A stretch of DNA of 64,000 bases from Bacteroidetes bacterium ADurb.Bin145 (GCA_002070505.1 MWDJ01000006.1:81042-145041), one strand, 5' to 3'; shown: positions 43,324 through 53,426, numbered from the stretch's first letter. Program-made: numbers and translations. Notes: a model not told the origin generated them from the sequence alone.

Positions 43324-44742
43324 TCACCTGGTTCCCGGCTCAACAATTTCCGTTTTATAATTGATTGCTTTTCCTGCTTCTTCCGGTGATGATGCGTTAC
43401 CGCATGCTGCCTGGACAAACAATGAAGCACCAAGGACCGTCGTCTCTTTCTGATCGATTATTTTTACAGGAACACCTGTATAATCAGCTCTCAGCCTGTT
43501 CCACAGGCGGTTCTTTGAACCACCTCCCACGCATAGAATACTTTCTGCCCGGAACCTTCCTGCTTTTTCAAGTACCTCTTTCCCATCTGCAAGTCTCTGT
43601 GAAAGAGATTCAAGTATTGCACGATATATCTCATCGCGGGTCGACTCAAGTGTCAGGCCTGTAATCCTGCCCTCAGGTTTTCCTTTCAGTTCCTCATAGA
43701 ACTTAGGTACAACTTTTACTCCGTTACATCCTGCCGGGACCTTTTCAGCGCCGGAGATCATTGTTTCGTAAACATGCTTCTTAATATCCCCAAAAAGGGT
43801 TTTCCTTGCCCACTCTATTATTCCCGAAGCGATCCACTGGCAGCCTATATCATATAAGCCCGGCCGTGAATCAAGTTCAGTTGTAATAGATAAGTCAAGC
43901 TGTTCTTTCCCCGATTCAAAATTCTCTGAGCGTACCATAAGTATCTCCCATGTTCCGGAACTGAGAACCGGCTGATTTTTCTCAGCGCCCGATCCGAAGA
44001 TCGCGAACTGAGTGTCGTGCCCTGTTGCGACGACAGGAGTGCCGGCTTTGATACCTGTTTCCAATGAGGCTTTTTTACTGATAGTTCCAGTCAGAGTGCC
44101 TGGTTCGACAATCCTTCCGAACTTTTCAGCCGGAAACCCGATCCTGTCAAGCACTTCAACTGAGAACTGCCTTGAAGGAAGCTCCGTAAGCATTGATGTC
44201 CCTGCCATAGTCGTGTCATTAATCATCTCGCCTGTAAGGAAATAACTGAAGATGGATGGCATGAAAAGAAACATGGAGCTCTTTTCCGTCAGGTCAGGTT
44301 TATTTTCTGTAAACCAGATAATCTTGTTTATAGTGTTAAAAGTAAACGGGAGCACGCCCGTTATTTTATACAGATCAACAAGGGGGATATATTTCCCGAT
44401 ATTTTCCATTACAGGGTTTGTCCTTTCGCACTGCCATGAGATAACCGGGTATAGCATCTTACCGTTTTTATCAAAAAGGGTTCCGTCAACGCCAAAAGTC
44501 GTTACGGTGATCCCTGCTATGTTTCCTTTATTTATCCTGCTTACGACTTTCCCTGAAGCAATGCACATCTTTTTCCATATCTCTTCGACGTTCCATATCC
44601 TGTAGGCAGGGTAGAACGGATCGGGCGAAGGAGAGTTAGGAAGTGATTCTGAAGCAATTACCGATCCCTTGCTGTTGATAGCAATAGCTCTTACATTTGT
44701 TGCACCGCAATCAAAAACAATTACTATATCTCCTTTCGGCAT
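43324..44742 (-). CDS. fucK: L-fuculokinase (FGGY family)
   Basis: A 472-residue FGGY kinase. The N-terminus IVIVFDCGATNVRAIAIN closely matches FucK, as does the overall size. GHDTQFAIFGSG carries the catalytic Asp of FGGY kinases, and CVGGGSKNRLWNRLRAD is the ATP-binding signature. It phosphorylates L-fuculose to L-fuculose 1-phosphate. A longer start (44904) would run into fucI, so the ATG at 44742 is chosen. It is 16 bp after fucI, a clear functional pair. An aldolase for the next step is not in the window. Confidence 0.9.
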   Translation of the reverse strand: MPKGDIVIVFDCGATNVRAIAINSKGSVIASESLPNSPSPDPFYPAYRIWNVEEIWKKMCIASGKVVSRINKGNIAGITVTTFGVDGTLFDKNGKMLYPVISWQCERTNPVMENIGKYIPLVDLYKITGVLPFTFNTINKIIWFTENKPDLTEKSSMFLFMPSIFSYFLTGEMINDTTMAGTSMLTELPSRQFSVEVLDRIGFPAEKFGRIVEPGTLTGTISKKASLETGIKAGTPVVATGHDTQFAIFGSGAEKNQPVLSSGTWEILMVRSENFESGKEQLDLSITTELDSRPGLYDIGCQWIASGIIEWARKTLFGDIKKHVYETMISGAEKVPAGCNGVKVVPKFYEELKGKPEGRITGLTLESTRDEIYRAILESLSQRLADGKEVLEKAGRFRAESILCVGGGSKNRLWNRLRADYTGVPVKIIDQKETTVLGASLFVQAACGNASSPEEAGKAINYKTEIVEPGTR

Positions 44743-44758
44743 AAAGTGTAGAATGGAT

Positions 44759-46579
44759 TTATTTATACAGAGGTCCGTAAGCCTGACAGGCACGATAATC
44801 AGCGCTTTCTTTTTCCATTCCGAAGGCATTCCATGAACTTGGCCGGAATATCTTTTCTTCAGGCAGGTTATGCATGCATACCGGAATTCTGAGGATTGAA
44901 GCAAGGGAGATCAGGTCGGCCCCGATATGTCCATAGCTTGAAGCTGAGTGGTTTGCCCCCCAGTTAGCCATTACCGAATAAACATCAGTGAAAGCCCCTT
45001 TGCCTGTCAGTCGTGGAGCAAACCATGTTGTTGGCCAGGTGGGATCCGTCCTGTCAGTAAGTATCTTATGCATTTTTTCCGGTAGTTCGACGGTCCATCC
45101 TTCTGCCAGCTGCAGTACCGGTCCCAGTCCTTTGACAAGGTTGATCCTGGAGATTGTCAGTGGCATGACGCCCTTTGTATTGAATTGAGATGAAAACCCT
45201 CCCCCTCTGAAGTATCCGATATTTGCAGGTTCCCATTGTGTTGCCTTAAGACATTCGGCAGCGTCTTTTGAGGTTATTTCCCAGAAAGGTTTGATGCATG
45301 GCTCTCCGTTCCTTGTTTCCCTGCCTGAGAAATCAAGTGCAGAAGCTCCGGAGTTTATCAGATGGATGAACCCGTTTGCTGCAAGTCCGGCAGGTTTGAT
45401 TTTTGTCACTCTTTTTATTGCCGAAGGGCTCCAATAGGTTCTGATATCGGAAAACATCTGGGCGGTGTTGGTGAGCAGATAACCGAACAGCATCGGTACT
45501 CCGTTCATAGCATCATTTTCGGTAGCGACGAGGTAAGGAGGCCTGATCCCGTTCCAGTCAAATGATGAACAGAGGATTGCTTCAAGAAAATCGCCATTGG
45601 GCATATAATCGGTCCACTGACGCTGTCCCTGGAAGCCGGCAAGTATTGCATTATGTCCATTAGCCTCTTCCCCGAAGCCCGCCTTCCTGAGCCTTGGATT
45701 TCCGACCATCAGGTCACGGGCAATAATTGCCATTTTAACAACAATCTCCCATTCTTCCTCTTTCCTGGCTTCCGATTTTGGTTTTGCGTTAAGATCCTTT
45801 CCCTCTTTGCAGTATTTCTTCGTCCATGCCAGGGCTTTTTTAAATTCATCCTTATCATAGAGATGCTCATTGAGCCTCCGTGTGAATTCACTCATATCAA
45901 CATATTCGTTCCTCATGCCAAGATATTCCTGGAAGAAGTCTTCCCTTACTATTGAACCGGCTATACCCATAGAAACAGAACCCATTGACAGATATGATTT
46001 TCCTTTCATATATGCAGCTGCAAGTCCTGCCCTGACGAACCTCAGTATTTTTTCACTTACATCCTCGGGAATTGACTGATCGCCTGCATCCTGGACATCA
46101 TGACCGTATATTCCGAAAGCCGGGAGACCTTTCATTGTATGTCCGGCAAGTGCGGCAGCCAGGTACACTGCTCCCGGGCGTTCTGTGCCGTTAAAGCCCC
46201 AGATAGCTTTCGGCATTTCAGTATCCATATCAATAGTTTCACTTCCGTAACACCAGCAGGGAGTTACCGTCAGACTGACGCCTACACCATTTTTGCTGAA
46301 TTTTTCGGTACACATTGCTGCTTCAGCAACACCACCAATACATGTATCAGCAATGACACATTCCACCGGCTTCCCGTTCGGATACCTGAGGTTCCTGGAA
46401 ATCAGGCTGGCTGCATTCCGGGCCATTCCCATCGTTTGCTTCTCAAGGGATTCCCTGACACCACGTTCCCGGCCATCGATAGCAGGACGGATTCCTACTT
46501 TAGGAAAATCACCTATTACTGTCTGATGGTTGCGGTTTATTTTCAATGTATTATCTTCCATGATTGATGATTCTTTCAT
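44759..46579 (-). CDS. fucI: L-fucose isomerase
   Basis: A 606-residue enzyme close to the 591 residues of E. coli FucI, converting L-fucose to L-fuculose with Mn2+. [19 protein letters not shown] near the N-terminus, [26 protein letters not shown] and FSSFDW-like [13 protein letters not shown] are family segments. Starts at 46579 and 46561 are both plausible; the longer frame from 46627 crosses its own promoter-like region. It is divergent from lipA and followed by fucK. L-fucose use suggests growth on fucose-bearing glycans. Confidence 0.94.
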   Translation of the reverse strand: MKESSIMEDNTLKINRNHQTVIGDFPKVGIRPAIDGRERGVRESLEKQTMGMARNAASLISRNLRYPNGKPVECVIADTCIGGVAEAAMCTEKFSKNGVGVSLTVTPCWCYGSETIDMDTEMPKAIWGFNGTERPGAVYLAAALAGHTMKGLPAFGIYGHDVQDAGDQSIPEDVSEKILRFVRAGLAAAYMKGKSYLSMGSVSMGIAGSIVREDFFQEYLGMRNEYVDMSEFTRRLNEHLYDKDEFKKALAWTKKYCKEGKDLNAKPKSEARKEEEWEIVVKMAIIARDLMVGNPRLRKAGFGEEANGHNAILAGFQGQRQWTDYMPNGDFLEAILCSSFDWNGIRPPYLVATENDAMNGVPMLFGYLLTNTAQMFSDIRTYWSPSAIKRVTKIKPAGLAANGFIHLINSGASALDFSGRETRNGEPCIKPFWEITSKDAAECLKATQWEPANIGYFRGGGFSSQFNTKGVMPLTISRINLVKGLGPVLQLAEGWTVELPEKMHKILTDRTDPTWPTTWFAPRLTGKGAFTDVYSVMANWGANHSASSYGHIGADLISLASILRIPVCMHNLPEEKIFRPSSWNAFGMEKESADYRACQAYGPLYK

Positions 46580-46590
46580 TTTCTTTAAAA

Positions 46591-46598
46591 CAAATATA
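46591..46598 (-). promoter_or_regulatory. fucI promoter -7 element
   Basis: Minus strand TATATTTG, an exact TAnnTTTG match 12 bp from the chosen ATG. A TTG lies 23 bp further upstream, slightly beyond the usual spacing, inside the small palindrome GTTGCACCAAC that could be an operator. Confidence 0.5.
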
Positions 46599-46655
46599 GG
46601 TTTTTTTAAACTGTGTTGGTGCAACAAATCAGCAACCTTTGAAATTTAGATTTTG

Positions 46656-46663
46656 TACCTTTG
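46656..46663 (+). promoter_or_regulatory. lipA promoter -7 element
   Basis: TACCTTTG matches TAnnTTTG and lies 17 bp before the lipA ATG. A TTTG occurs at 46638-46641, but only 14 bp away, so the -33 box is unclear. Confidence 0.4.
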
Positions 46664-46680
46664 GGACAATTTTTAACCGG

Positions 46681-47535
46681 ATGGGAAAAGTCAGGAATTT
46701 ACCGGAATGGTTTAAGATGCAAAGGGCAAGCGGTGAAAACTACTCAAGGCTGAAAAGGCTTATTGAGCAGAACAGGCTCCACACAATTTGCACCAGCGGT
46801 AACTGTCCGAACAAAGGTGAGTGCTGGAATGCCGGAACATCAACATTCATGATCCTGGGTGATATATGCACCAGGGCCTGCAGGTTCTGTAACACACGTA
46901 CAGGGAAACCCCTTCCGCCTGATCCTGAAGAACCAGTCCGGCTTGCTGAAACAATAAGGTTACTGGGACTTAAACATTGTGTTATAACTTCAGTTGACAG
47001 GGATGATCTTCCGGACGGTGGAGCTGAGTTCTGGTCCGATGTGATCAGTAAAGTAAGGGAAATCAATCCAGCAGTGACAGTAGAATGCTTAATCCCTGAT
47101 TTTGACGGGAAACACGAATATCTGGATAAGATAATCGCAGCCGGACCTGACGTGATCTCCCATAATGTAGAAACTGTAAGACGTCTTACCCCTGTGATAA
47201 GAACAAAGGCAAAATACGACCGCAGTCTTAGCGTTATTAATTACATATCATTAAATAAAAAGACTGCAAAGTCGGGGTTTATGCTCGGTCTGGGAGAAAA
47301 TGAACAGGAGATTGATGAAACGATGGACGATCTGCTCAGAACAGGGTGTGAGATCCTTACAATAGGACAATACCTTAAGCCATCACCGGAACATATGGAC
47401 GTTGTTGAATACGTCTCTCCTGAGAGATTTGAAAAATACCGGGAATCAGCACTGGAGAAAGGCTTCAGAATGGTAGAATCCGCTCCTCTTGTGAGGTCAT
47501 CTTTTCATGCAGAAAAACATATCACCGGTGGATAA
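46681..47535 (+). CDS. lipA: Lipoyl synthase
   Basis: A 284-residue radical SAM enzyme inserting two sulfurs into octanoylated carrier proteins. Both iron-sulfur sites are complete: auxiliary cluster C37, C42, C48 (CTSGNCPNKGEC) and radical SAM CTRACRFC with C63, C67, C70. The ATG at 46681 (MGKVRNLPEWF) fits the family start; the frame extends upstream to 46639 without homology. It is followed by lipB after 39 bp. The pathway thus has de novo lipoylation here and a salvage ligase (lplA) at 56 kb. Confidence 0.96.
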   Translation: MGKVRNLPEWFKMQRASGENYSRLKRLIEQNRLHTICTSGNCPNKGECWNAGTSTFMILGDICTRACRFCNTRTGKPLPPDPEEPVRLAETIRLLGLKHCVITSVDRDDLPDGGAEFWSDVISKVREINPAVTVECLIPDFDGKHEYLDKIIAAGPDVISHNVETVRRLTPVIRTKAKYDRSLSVINYISLNKKTAKSGFMLGLGENEQEIDETMDDLLRTGCEILTIGQYLKPSPEHMDVVEYVSPERFEKYRESALEKGFRMVESAPLVRSSFHAEKHITGG

Positions 47536-47574
47536 TTTTGATTATATTGCGACTGCTTTACATAAAAACAGAGT

Positions 47575-48279
47575 TTGAGCTATAATGTTAATTTTAAGGA
47601 TCTTGGCCTGAGAGATTATAAGGAGACATGGGATTATCAGGCAGAGTTGTTTAAAAAGATTATCGAGGGGAAAAAAACAGACGGGGGGATCAGGATAAAT
47701 GATAATCAGGATCTTCCCGGTACTCTTATTTTCGTTGAACATCCTCATGTTTATACTCTTGGCAAAAACGGCTCAGAGAATAACATCCTGATGGATCTTC
47801 TTCAGATGAGAGCCAGGGATGCAACTTTTTTCAGGACCGACAGGGGAGGGGATGTTACTTATCACGGACCCGGCCAGATAGTTGGTTACCCTATCTTCGA
47901 TCTCGGACTTATCGGCATCGGCCTGAAAGAGTATATAAGCAGGCTCGAGGAAGCTATTATAAGGAGCATCAGGGAATTCAACATTACTGGTTCGAGACTC
48001 TTGGAAGGTACCGGTGTGTGGCTTGATGCAGGTGTTCAGGGAAAAGAGAGAAAGATCTGCGCTATAGGAGTAAAAGCCAGCAGGTATGTGACAATGCATG
48101 GCTTTGCGCTGAATGTTAATACTGATCTTAGCTACTTTGATCATATAAATCCGTGCGGATTCAAAGATAAAGGAGTGACCTCGCTGGAAAAAGAGCTCAA
48201 TTCAAAACAGGACATTGAAAGTGTAAAGAGAATTGTCAGGGATAAAATGAGGGAGGTATTTGACCTGATATGGGTCTAA
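47575..48279 (+). CDS. lipB: Lipoyl(octanoyl) transferase
   Basis: A 234-residue enzyme moving octanoate from acyl carrier protein to lipoyl domains. RGGDVTYHGPGQIVGYP (90-106) is the signature, K167 in IGVKASR and C194 in NPCGFKDKG form the catalytic pair. The start is odd: the frame opens only at 47566, and the only standard candidate start before the conserved core is TTG at 47575 (MSYNVNFKDLGL); the first in-frame ATG lies inside the core. The ATG at 47585 is out of frame. It sits between lipA and recJ, overlapping or abutting the latter. Confidence 0.93.
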   Translation: MSYNVNFKDLGLRDYKETWDYQAELFKKIIEGKKTDGGIRINDNQDLPGTLIFVEHPHVYTLGKNGSENNILMDLLQMRARDATFFRTDRGGDVTYHGPGQIVGYPIFDLGLIGIGLKEYISRLEEAIIRSIREFNITGSRLLEGTGVWLDAGVQGKERKICAIGVKASRYVTMHGFALNVNTDLSYFDHINPCGFKDKGVTSLEKELNSKQDIESVKRIVRDKMREVFDLIWV

Positions 48280-48290
48280 TAATTAAGCTG

Positions 48291-50006
48291 ATGGAGAAAA
48301 AGTGGGTAATTAAAGAGAGGGGAGACAGCGGGTTGGTGAAGCAGCTTGCAGGAGACCTTGGTGTCTCCGAATCACTGGCTAATCTGATGGTCCAGAGAAA
48401 GATAACAACTCCCGGAGAGGCCCGGAAATTTTTTAATCCAAGTCTTGACTACCTTCATGATCCCTTTCTGATGAAGGATATGAACAGGGCTGTAGATAGA
48501 CTGTCAGGAGCAATCAAAAAAGGTGAAAAAATTCTGGTCTATGGCGATTATGATGTCGACGGTACCACGGCAGTCGCCCTGGTATATTCATTTCTTAAGA
48601 AAAATAATGCAAACGTCGATTATTATATTCCCGACCGATATAAAGAAGGTTATGGAGTATCATTTCAGGGCATTGACTTTGCCTTTAACAATAATTTTAA
48701 GGTAGTAATTTCCCTTGACTGCGGGATCAAGGCAGTCGAAAAAATACAATACGCGAAATCAAAAGGTCTTGATGTGATAATATGCGATCACCACTATCCC
48801 GGTGATGAGATACCCAAAGCACTGGCTGTCCTTGATCCCAAACAACCTGGTTGTGACTATCCTTATAAAGAACTATCCGGCTGTGGTGTGGGATTTAAAC
48901 TGATCCATGCCTATTCAAAGATTCATAGCATACCGTTCAGCGAAATCGCAAACTATCTTGATCTTGTCGCAGTCAGCATTGCATCAGATATTGTACCGAT
49001 AACCGGTGAGAACAGAGTGCTGGCATATTTCGGGCTTAAGCAACTGAATGAAGCACCCCGCACCGGACTTAAGGAAATAATCCGTGAAGCGGAAGTCAGC
49101 CGTGTCCTTACTATTGAGGATGTTGTATTTAAGATAGGACCAAGGATAAATGCAGCAGGAAGGATGGAAACGGGCAGCAAGGCAGTTGAGCTTCTCATCT
49201 CTGACGACCCTAAAGTGGCTGCTGCAATAAGCAAAGAGATCAATTGCTTCAATATTGAAAGACGTAATATCGACAGATCGATCACTACTGAGGCCATGAG
49301 AATGATCTCGGAAAACCAGCGGTCGGTGAACTCGAAAACGACAGTTCTTTTCAATCCCCAGTGGAAAAAAGGAGTAATAGGTATTGTTGCTTCAAGATTG
49401 ATTGAAACCTATTACAGGCCTACGGTAATACTTACAGAATCAAATGGATTCGCGACCGGGTCAGCAAGGTCGGTTCAGGGTTATGATCTTTACCAGGCGA
49501 TTGAAGCCTGCAGCGACCTTCTTGAAAGTTTCGGGGGTCATATGTTCGCTGCCGGACTTACCCTTAAGAAGGAAAATATAGAACCTTTCATCGAGAGGTT
49601 TGAACAGTTCGTAAACAGTACAATTACAGAGGACCAGCTCTCTCCACGGATTTTTATTGATACTGAACTTGCCTTTTCGGAGATCAATGAAGAATTTTAC
49701 AGGGTGATGAGCCAGTTCCAGCCTTATGGTCCTGAAAATATGTCGCCGATATTTATTTCATATAACGTATTCGATTCAGGTTCAGGCAGAATGGTCGGAT
49801 CGAGCGGCGAACACCTTAAGCTTGATCTGTGCCAGGATTCAGGAACGTTCAGGAGTATACCTGCAATTGCATTCGGTCAGGCTGACTATTTCGAATACAT
49901 AAAGAACGGAAAGCCTTTTGATGTGTGTTATTCTGTCGAAATGAATGAGTTCAGGGGCAACAGAAACCTCCAGCTAAATATCCGTGATATTAAAACCAGA
50001 TCCTGA
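48291..50006 (+). CDS. recJ: Single-stranded-DNA-specific exonuclease RecJ
   Basis: A 571-residue DHH-family 5'-3' exonuclease for recombination and repair. YGDYDVDGTTA (84-94) is motif I, CDHH (165-168) is the DHH motif, and FGGHMFAAGLTL is the DHHA1 motif. A start at 48270 inside lipB is possible, but ATG 48291 (MEKKWVIKERG) gives the usual N-terminus. The 3' end overlaps the convergent HhH gene by 17 bp. Confidence 0.95.
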   Translation: MEKKWVIKERGDSGLVKQLAGDLGVSESLANLMVQRKITTPGEARKFFNPSLDYLHDPFLMKDMNRAVDRLSGAIKKGEKILVYGDYDVDGTTAVALVYSFLKKNNANVDYYIPDRYKEGYGVSFQGIDFAFNNNFKVVISLDCGIKAVEKIQYAKSKGLDVIICDHHYPGDEIPKALAVLDPKQPGCDYPYKELSGCGVGFKLIHAYSKIHSIPFSEIANYLDLVAVSIASDIVPITGENRVLAYFGLKQLNEAPRTGLKEIIREAEVSRVLTIEDVVFKIGPRINAAGRMETGSKAVELLISDDPKVAAAISKEINCFNIERRNIDRSITTEAMRMISENQRSVNSKTTVLFNPQWKKGVIGIVASRLIETYYRPTVILTESNGFATGSARSVQGYDLYQAIEACSDLLESFGGHMFAAGLTLKKENIEPFIERFEQFVNSTITEDQLSPRIFIDTELAFSEINEEFYRVMSQFQPYGPENMSPIFISYNVFDSGSGRMVGSSGEHLKLDLCQDSGTFRSIPAIAFGQADYFEYIKNGKPFDVCYSVEMNEFRGNRNLQLNIRDIKTRS

Positions 50007-51978
50007 GCTGCATCCGGAATTCATTTTTGTCACTGCCCTGATGATAATCCGTGAATTTTGTAGTCAGTCCGTATTTGAATCTGATCTCACCAAGCTCACC
50101 TAATTCCCATTTCGCCAGAATATATGTCCTGGTCCCTTCACCCGAAAGAGCCGGTATGCTGTAGCTGTAAAGAAGATCATTCTCATAGGTATAAAGACGT
50201 GAGTCCCAGTCATCACTTTTAAAAATGCAATATCTGGCCCATAAGGTCAGGGGAATCCGCTTAAACGTGTAACTGATATCCTGCAGGAGGAGCATCCCCC
50301 TGGCACCTGAAGGTTCTACAGACTTGTAATCAGCACGTGATGTAAGGGTAATATTGTTGTGCGGTGTATACCTGGCCTGTAACTTAAATGATTTTGCCGA
50401 GGTCCTTTCAATTCCCGGAATTCCGGGCCTGAGTGTTAAATTATTCTCCGTCCTGCTGCTTACAAACACGAGATCAAAACTCAGATCATCACCCGGCAAA
50501 TATTTTAACCTTACTTCCTGTTTTACAGCTTTTGAAGGGAAATCGCACCTGTACTTAAGCCAGGGGAAGAAGGATAGATCGCAGGCACCGCTTAAAAAAA
50601 GATGCCTGGCTGCTTCAAATGTAAAATTACCCGTAATTCCCTTTTCATTGCTCACAGATGAGTTTCTTCCAGGAGCACTGCCGTGAAGGCTTATAAATCC
50701 GGGAGAATAATTCCTGTAAATCAGGTTAATTGTAAGCCTGTCGGATGATCTTATAGTAATTCCCTGAAGAGCAGCAATTTTATTTAAGCTGTTTCCGGAT
50801 AATTCACCGAAAAGAAGAAATTTCCCGTACATCCAGTTGTAATACACTGAAAGAACACTATTTTCATTGCCCTGAAGTTTGTACAGGTTTTCAGGCTCTT
50901 CATTATAAGAAAGATAAGGAACCGAGAATCTGTTAAGCGACCATAAAGCTCCTGCTCTCAGTCTGCTTAAGCTGTAGGTAATGTTAATCCCGGTCAGTGT
51001 TTCATCGAGTGCATCTTTTTTCTCCAGTAATGAAGCTGTATTATGAAGGCCGGATTTGTAAAGGTTTTCAATATAGAGACCAGATGAATCTGCCTTCATT
51101 TTCACCGTGGCATCAGTTTTATGCCTTGAGAAGAAAAACGAAACACTCAGGTTTTTCGTTCCTGTTTCAACAGCTATACCTCTCAGGAATTTATTCTCAT
51201 CAGTCGATGTGTAAGGTCTGAATTCATTTCTGGCAGGCATAAAACCAGCTGAATTTATAATGTAACCGGTCCGGATAGATGTATTGAGATTGGTCCCGTT
51301 ACCGAATCTTGCAGAAAAATCACCGATAATTAACTTCCTGAGAAATCCTCCGGAAGAATAGCTGATATATCCTGACAGGAAATCCGGAAGAGGCGGAGTA
51401 CCGTACAGGAATTTCTCACCGGCATCTTTTTCAATAGTAAATCCGCCGGCAATCCTCCCGCTTGTCATCTTGTACCTTGTCAACATTTTCCAGGGAGATC
51501 CGATATTCGCGGTGTTGGCTTCCTGAGGACTGGTGATAACATTAAGCAAGAGTGAATTATTAAAATTCATATGGTCTTTTTTAGAAGCTGGTTTTTCATT
51601 AAAAATTATGAAAGGGATCATCATTTCCACAGTCTGGCGGTCAAACCCCGGTATTAAAGCTATTTCCTGAGGTGAAACTATCTTACCTGTTGCGCTTGTG
51701 TAATCAATTATTGATTTTATCTGGAAATCGTTCAGGAAGAAAAGGCGGGTCAGCTCTGATTCATCTCCTGAGTTTATTGAAACAGGATATTCAGCCAGGG
51801 AAGAGAGTTGTTCGAGAAAAACTGCCGGGGCATCCGGATCCGTATCGCCCGAAGCCAGTTCCTCGGCTATGCTGAGAATTACATCAGGGAAGCTTTTTTC
51901 CTGCGAAAAGAGCAGCCGGGAACAAATTACGATTACCAGGATAAGGGATATTTTTTTAATTGGGAGGCCTTGGTCCAT
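49990..51978 (-). CDS. Helix-hairpin-helix plus outer-membrane beta-barrel protein
   Basis: A 662-residue exported protein (signal MDQGLPIKKISLILVIVICSR, cleavage near LFSQ). Residues 60-130 contain two ComEA-like helix-hairpin-helix units (VSINSGDESELTRLFFLND; KIVSPQEIALIPGFDRQTV). The rest is rich in alternating aromatic strands (FTFEAARHLFLSGACDLSF, FRMQLRIWF at the C-terminus with terminal Phe), as in outer-membrane barrels. Combining a DNA-binding-like HhH with a barrel hints at DNA uptake or surface binding, but this is not established. It lies 9 bp after the next outer-membrane gene. Confidence 0.75.
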   Translation of the reverse strand: MDQGLPIKKISLILVIVICSRLLFSQEKSFPDVILSIAEELASGDTDPDAPAVFLEQLSSLAEYPVSINSGDESELTRLFFLNDFQIKSIIDYTSATGKIVSPQEIALIPGFDRQTVEMMIPFIIFNEKPASKKDHMNFNNSLLLNVITSPQEANTANIGSPWKMLTRYKMTSGRIAGGFTIEKDAGEKFLYGTPPLPDFLSGYISYSSGGFLRKLIIGDFSARFGNGTNLNTSIRTGYIINSAGFMPARNEFRPYTSTDENKFLRGIAVETGTKNLSVSFFFSRHKTDATVKMKADSSGLYIENLYKSGLHNTASLLEKKDALDETLTGINITYSLSRLRAGALWSLNRFSVPYLSYNEEPENLYKLQGNENSVLSVYYNWMYGKFLLFGELSGNSLNKIAALQGITIRSSDRLTINLIYRNYSPGFISLHGSAPGRNSSVSNEKGITGNFTFEAARHLFLSGACDLSFFPWLKYRCDFPSKAVKQEVRLKYLPGDDLSFDLVFVSSRTENNLTLRPGIPGIERTSAKSFKLQARYTPHNNITLTSRADYKSVEPSGARGMLLLQDISYTFKRIPLTLWARYCIFKSDDWDSRLYTYENDLLYSYSIPALSGEGTRTYILAKWELGELGEIRFKYGLTTKFTDYHQGSDKNEFRMQLRIWF

Positions 51979-51987
51979 TTATACGGA

Positions 51988-52842
51988 TTATTTTAAGCTT
52001 GTCATTTCCAAAGGATTTCTTTTTCCACGGATAGAGTATGTCAGCGAAACGGCAGTCGTCACACCCAGTCTTTCGTGGGTAGCGAAGCCGATATCGATCA
52101 TTACGGCATTCATTCTGAAGCCTGTCCCGAAAGAGAATGAGGTATTTTCCGTTGTGAATCCTCCCCTTATATGCAGATTCGCTGCAGCCTCGTAATCAAA
52201 GCCCATTCTTATCGCAAGCGGTTTCCCGGAGCTCATCGTCACTTCAGCTGCGGTAAATAAGGACCTGTTCAGCTCAATACCGACTCCGGCAGTGAGTGAT
52301 GACGGGAGGAATGATTTTCTTAAACTATTGGGTACCGGATTAAACAGATGAATTCCTGCCGTTATATTATCAGAAGGATGGATCAGAATACCCGCTTCGA
52401 ACGTAAGAGATTGGTAATTAGCGTATTTATTGCTTGTTCTTACAGCAAAGTAATCGATCTGAATTCCGGCTGAGATCTTTTCAGAAAGCTGCAAACCACT
52501 GGCAAGCCCGATCTTTTCCCTGCTGTATTCACTATAGCCGAAACGTGAGAACAGTATACCTGCTGAGTTTTTTCCGGCCGGGAGTATCAATCCGGCACTG
52601 TAAGTTCCAAGTTCTGCAATGTTAAAGCGGTTCAGGCAGTTTATGCCGGCAGCGTACTGGCGATTTTGAGCCAGCAGCGCCTGGTTGCTGAACGATGACC
52701 AGAAACCCCTGCCGGTGGCAGAAAGAGATCCCATTCCTGTTCCGGCTGCACCGGATGAGGACCATAAAGGATCCTCGCCTGAAAGAGCCAGGGGAAAGGA
52801 AAACAATAATAACAATACCGATGTCTTGCGCAGCGAGAACAA
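51988..52842 (-). CDS. Outer-membrane beta-barrel protein, PorV/PorQ-like
   Basis: A 284-residue exported barrel. GMGSLSATGRGFWSSFSNQALLAQ after the signal peptide, followed by paired strands (AGLILPAGKNSAGILFSRFG; IRMGFDYEA; FSFGTGFRMNAVMIDIGF), resembles the PorV/PorQ/UPF0164 group. No function is certain. The start is a TTG (52842) giving MFSLRKTSVLLLLFSFPLALSG, the only version with a basic n-region; there is no in-frame ATG. A TATCTTTA promoter-like element lies about 22 bp upstream. It precedes the HhH-barrel gene in one transcript. Confidence 0.7.
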   Translation of the reverse strand: MFSLRKTSVLLLLFSFPLALSGEDPLWSSSGAAGTGMGSLSATGRGFWSSFSNQALLAQNRQYAAGINCLNRFNIAELGTYSAGLILPAGKNSAGILFSRFGYSEYSREKIGLASGLQLSEKISAGIQIDYFAVRTSNKYANYQSLTFEAGILIHPSDNITAGIHLFNPVPNSLRKSFLPSSLTAGVGIELNRSLFTAAEVTMSSGKPLAIRMGFDYEAAANLHIRGGFTTENTSFSFGTGFRMNAVMIDIGFATHERLGVTTAVSLTYSIRGKRNPLEMTSLK

Positions 52843-52871
52843 GTTTGTCGGATATATTCTATAAAGATACG

Positions 52872-52902
52872 AAAAAAATCAATCCGTCAGATGACTGATT
52901 GA
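52872..52902 (-). terminator. Intrinsic terminator after purE
   Basis: On the minus strand TCAATC and GATTGA pair, then one mismatch and GTC/GAC, loop ATCT, followed by seven T. It ends 11 bp after the purE stop. Confidence 0.85.
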
Positions 52903-52912
52903 CCTGAATTAT

Positions 52913-53422
52913 TTAATTGGTCTTATGTTTGAATTTGACTTCTTTCAGTTCCTTATTTGCTTCAACGATTTTCTTTTTAAGGGCTTCCTTATGCCTGACA
53001 ACTTCACCGCGGATCTTCTCATCACCGGTCCCGATTATCTGGGCAGCCAGTATCCCGGCATTTTCTGCGGAGTTGACACCAACTGTGGCAACAGGTATCC
53101 CGGGAGGCATCTGAAGGATCGAAAACACTGAGTCGAGACCTTCAAAAGATGCTTTAATGGGAACACCTATCACCGGGAGAGGTGTATAAGCTGCAATGAC
53201 CCCCGGCAGATGGGCAGCCATTCCGGCAGCAGCAATGATTACTTTTATACCTCTGCCTGCAGCCTCTCTGGCAAATTTTTCGACTTCCTCAGGAGTACGG
53301 TGTGCCGACAATGCATTCATCTCGAAAGGGATCCCGAAATTGTCAAGCACCTTTGCTGTTTTCTCCATGACAGGGAGGTCAGAAGTGCTTCCCATTATAA
53401 TGCTTACCAACGGTTTCATCAT
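52913..53422 (-). CDS. purE: N5-carboxyaminoimidazole ribonucleotide mutase
   Basis: A 169-residue PurE. IIMGSTSDLPVMEK (8-21) and ALSAHRTPEE (38-47) are the nucleotide-binding and catalytic segments; AHLPGVIAAYTPLPVIGVPI completes the core. Length and the SAHRTP His match the class I mutase that moves the carboxyl of N5-CAIR to carbon 4, which needs PurK (not in window). Divergent from hpt with an exact palindrome in its leader, and closed by a terminator. Confidence 0.95.
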   Translation of the reverse strand: MMKPLVSIIMGSTSDLPVMEKTAKVLDNFGIPFEMNALSAHRTPEEVEKFAREAAGRGIKVIIAAAGMAAHLPGVIAAYTPLPVIGVPIKASFEGLDSVFSILQMPPGIPVATVGVNSAENAGILAAQIIGTGDEKIRGEVVRHKEALKKKIVEANKELKEVKFKHKTN

Positions 53423-53426
53423 AAAT

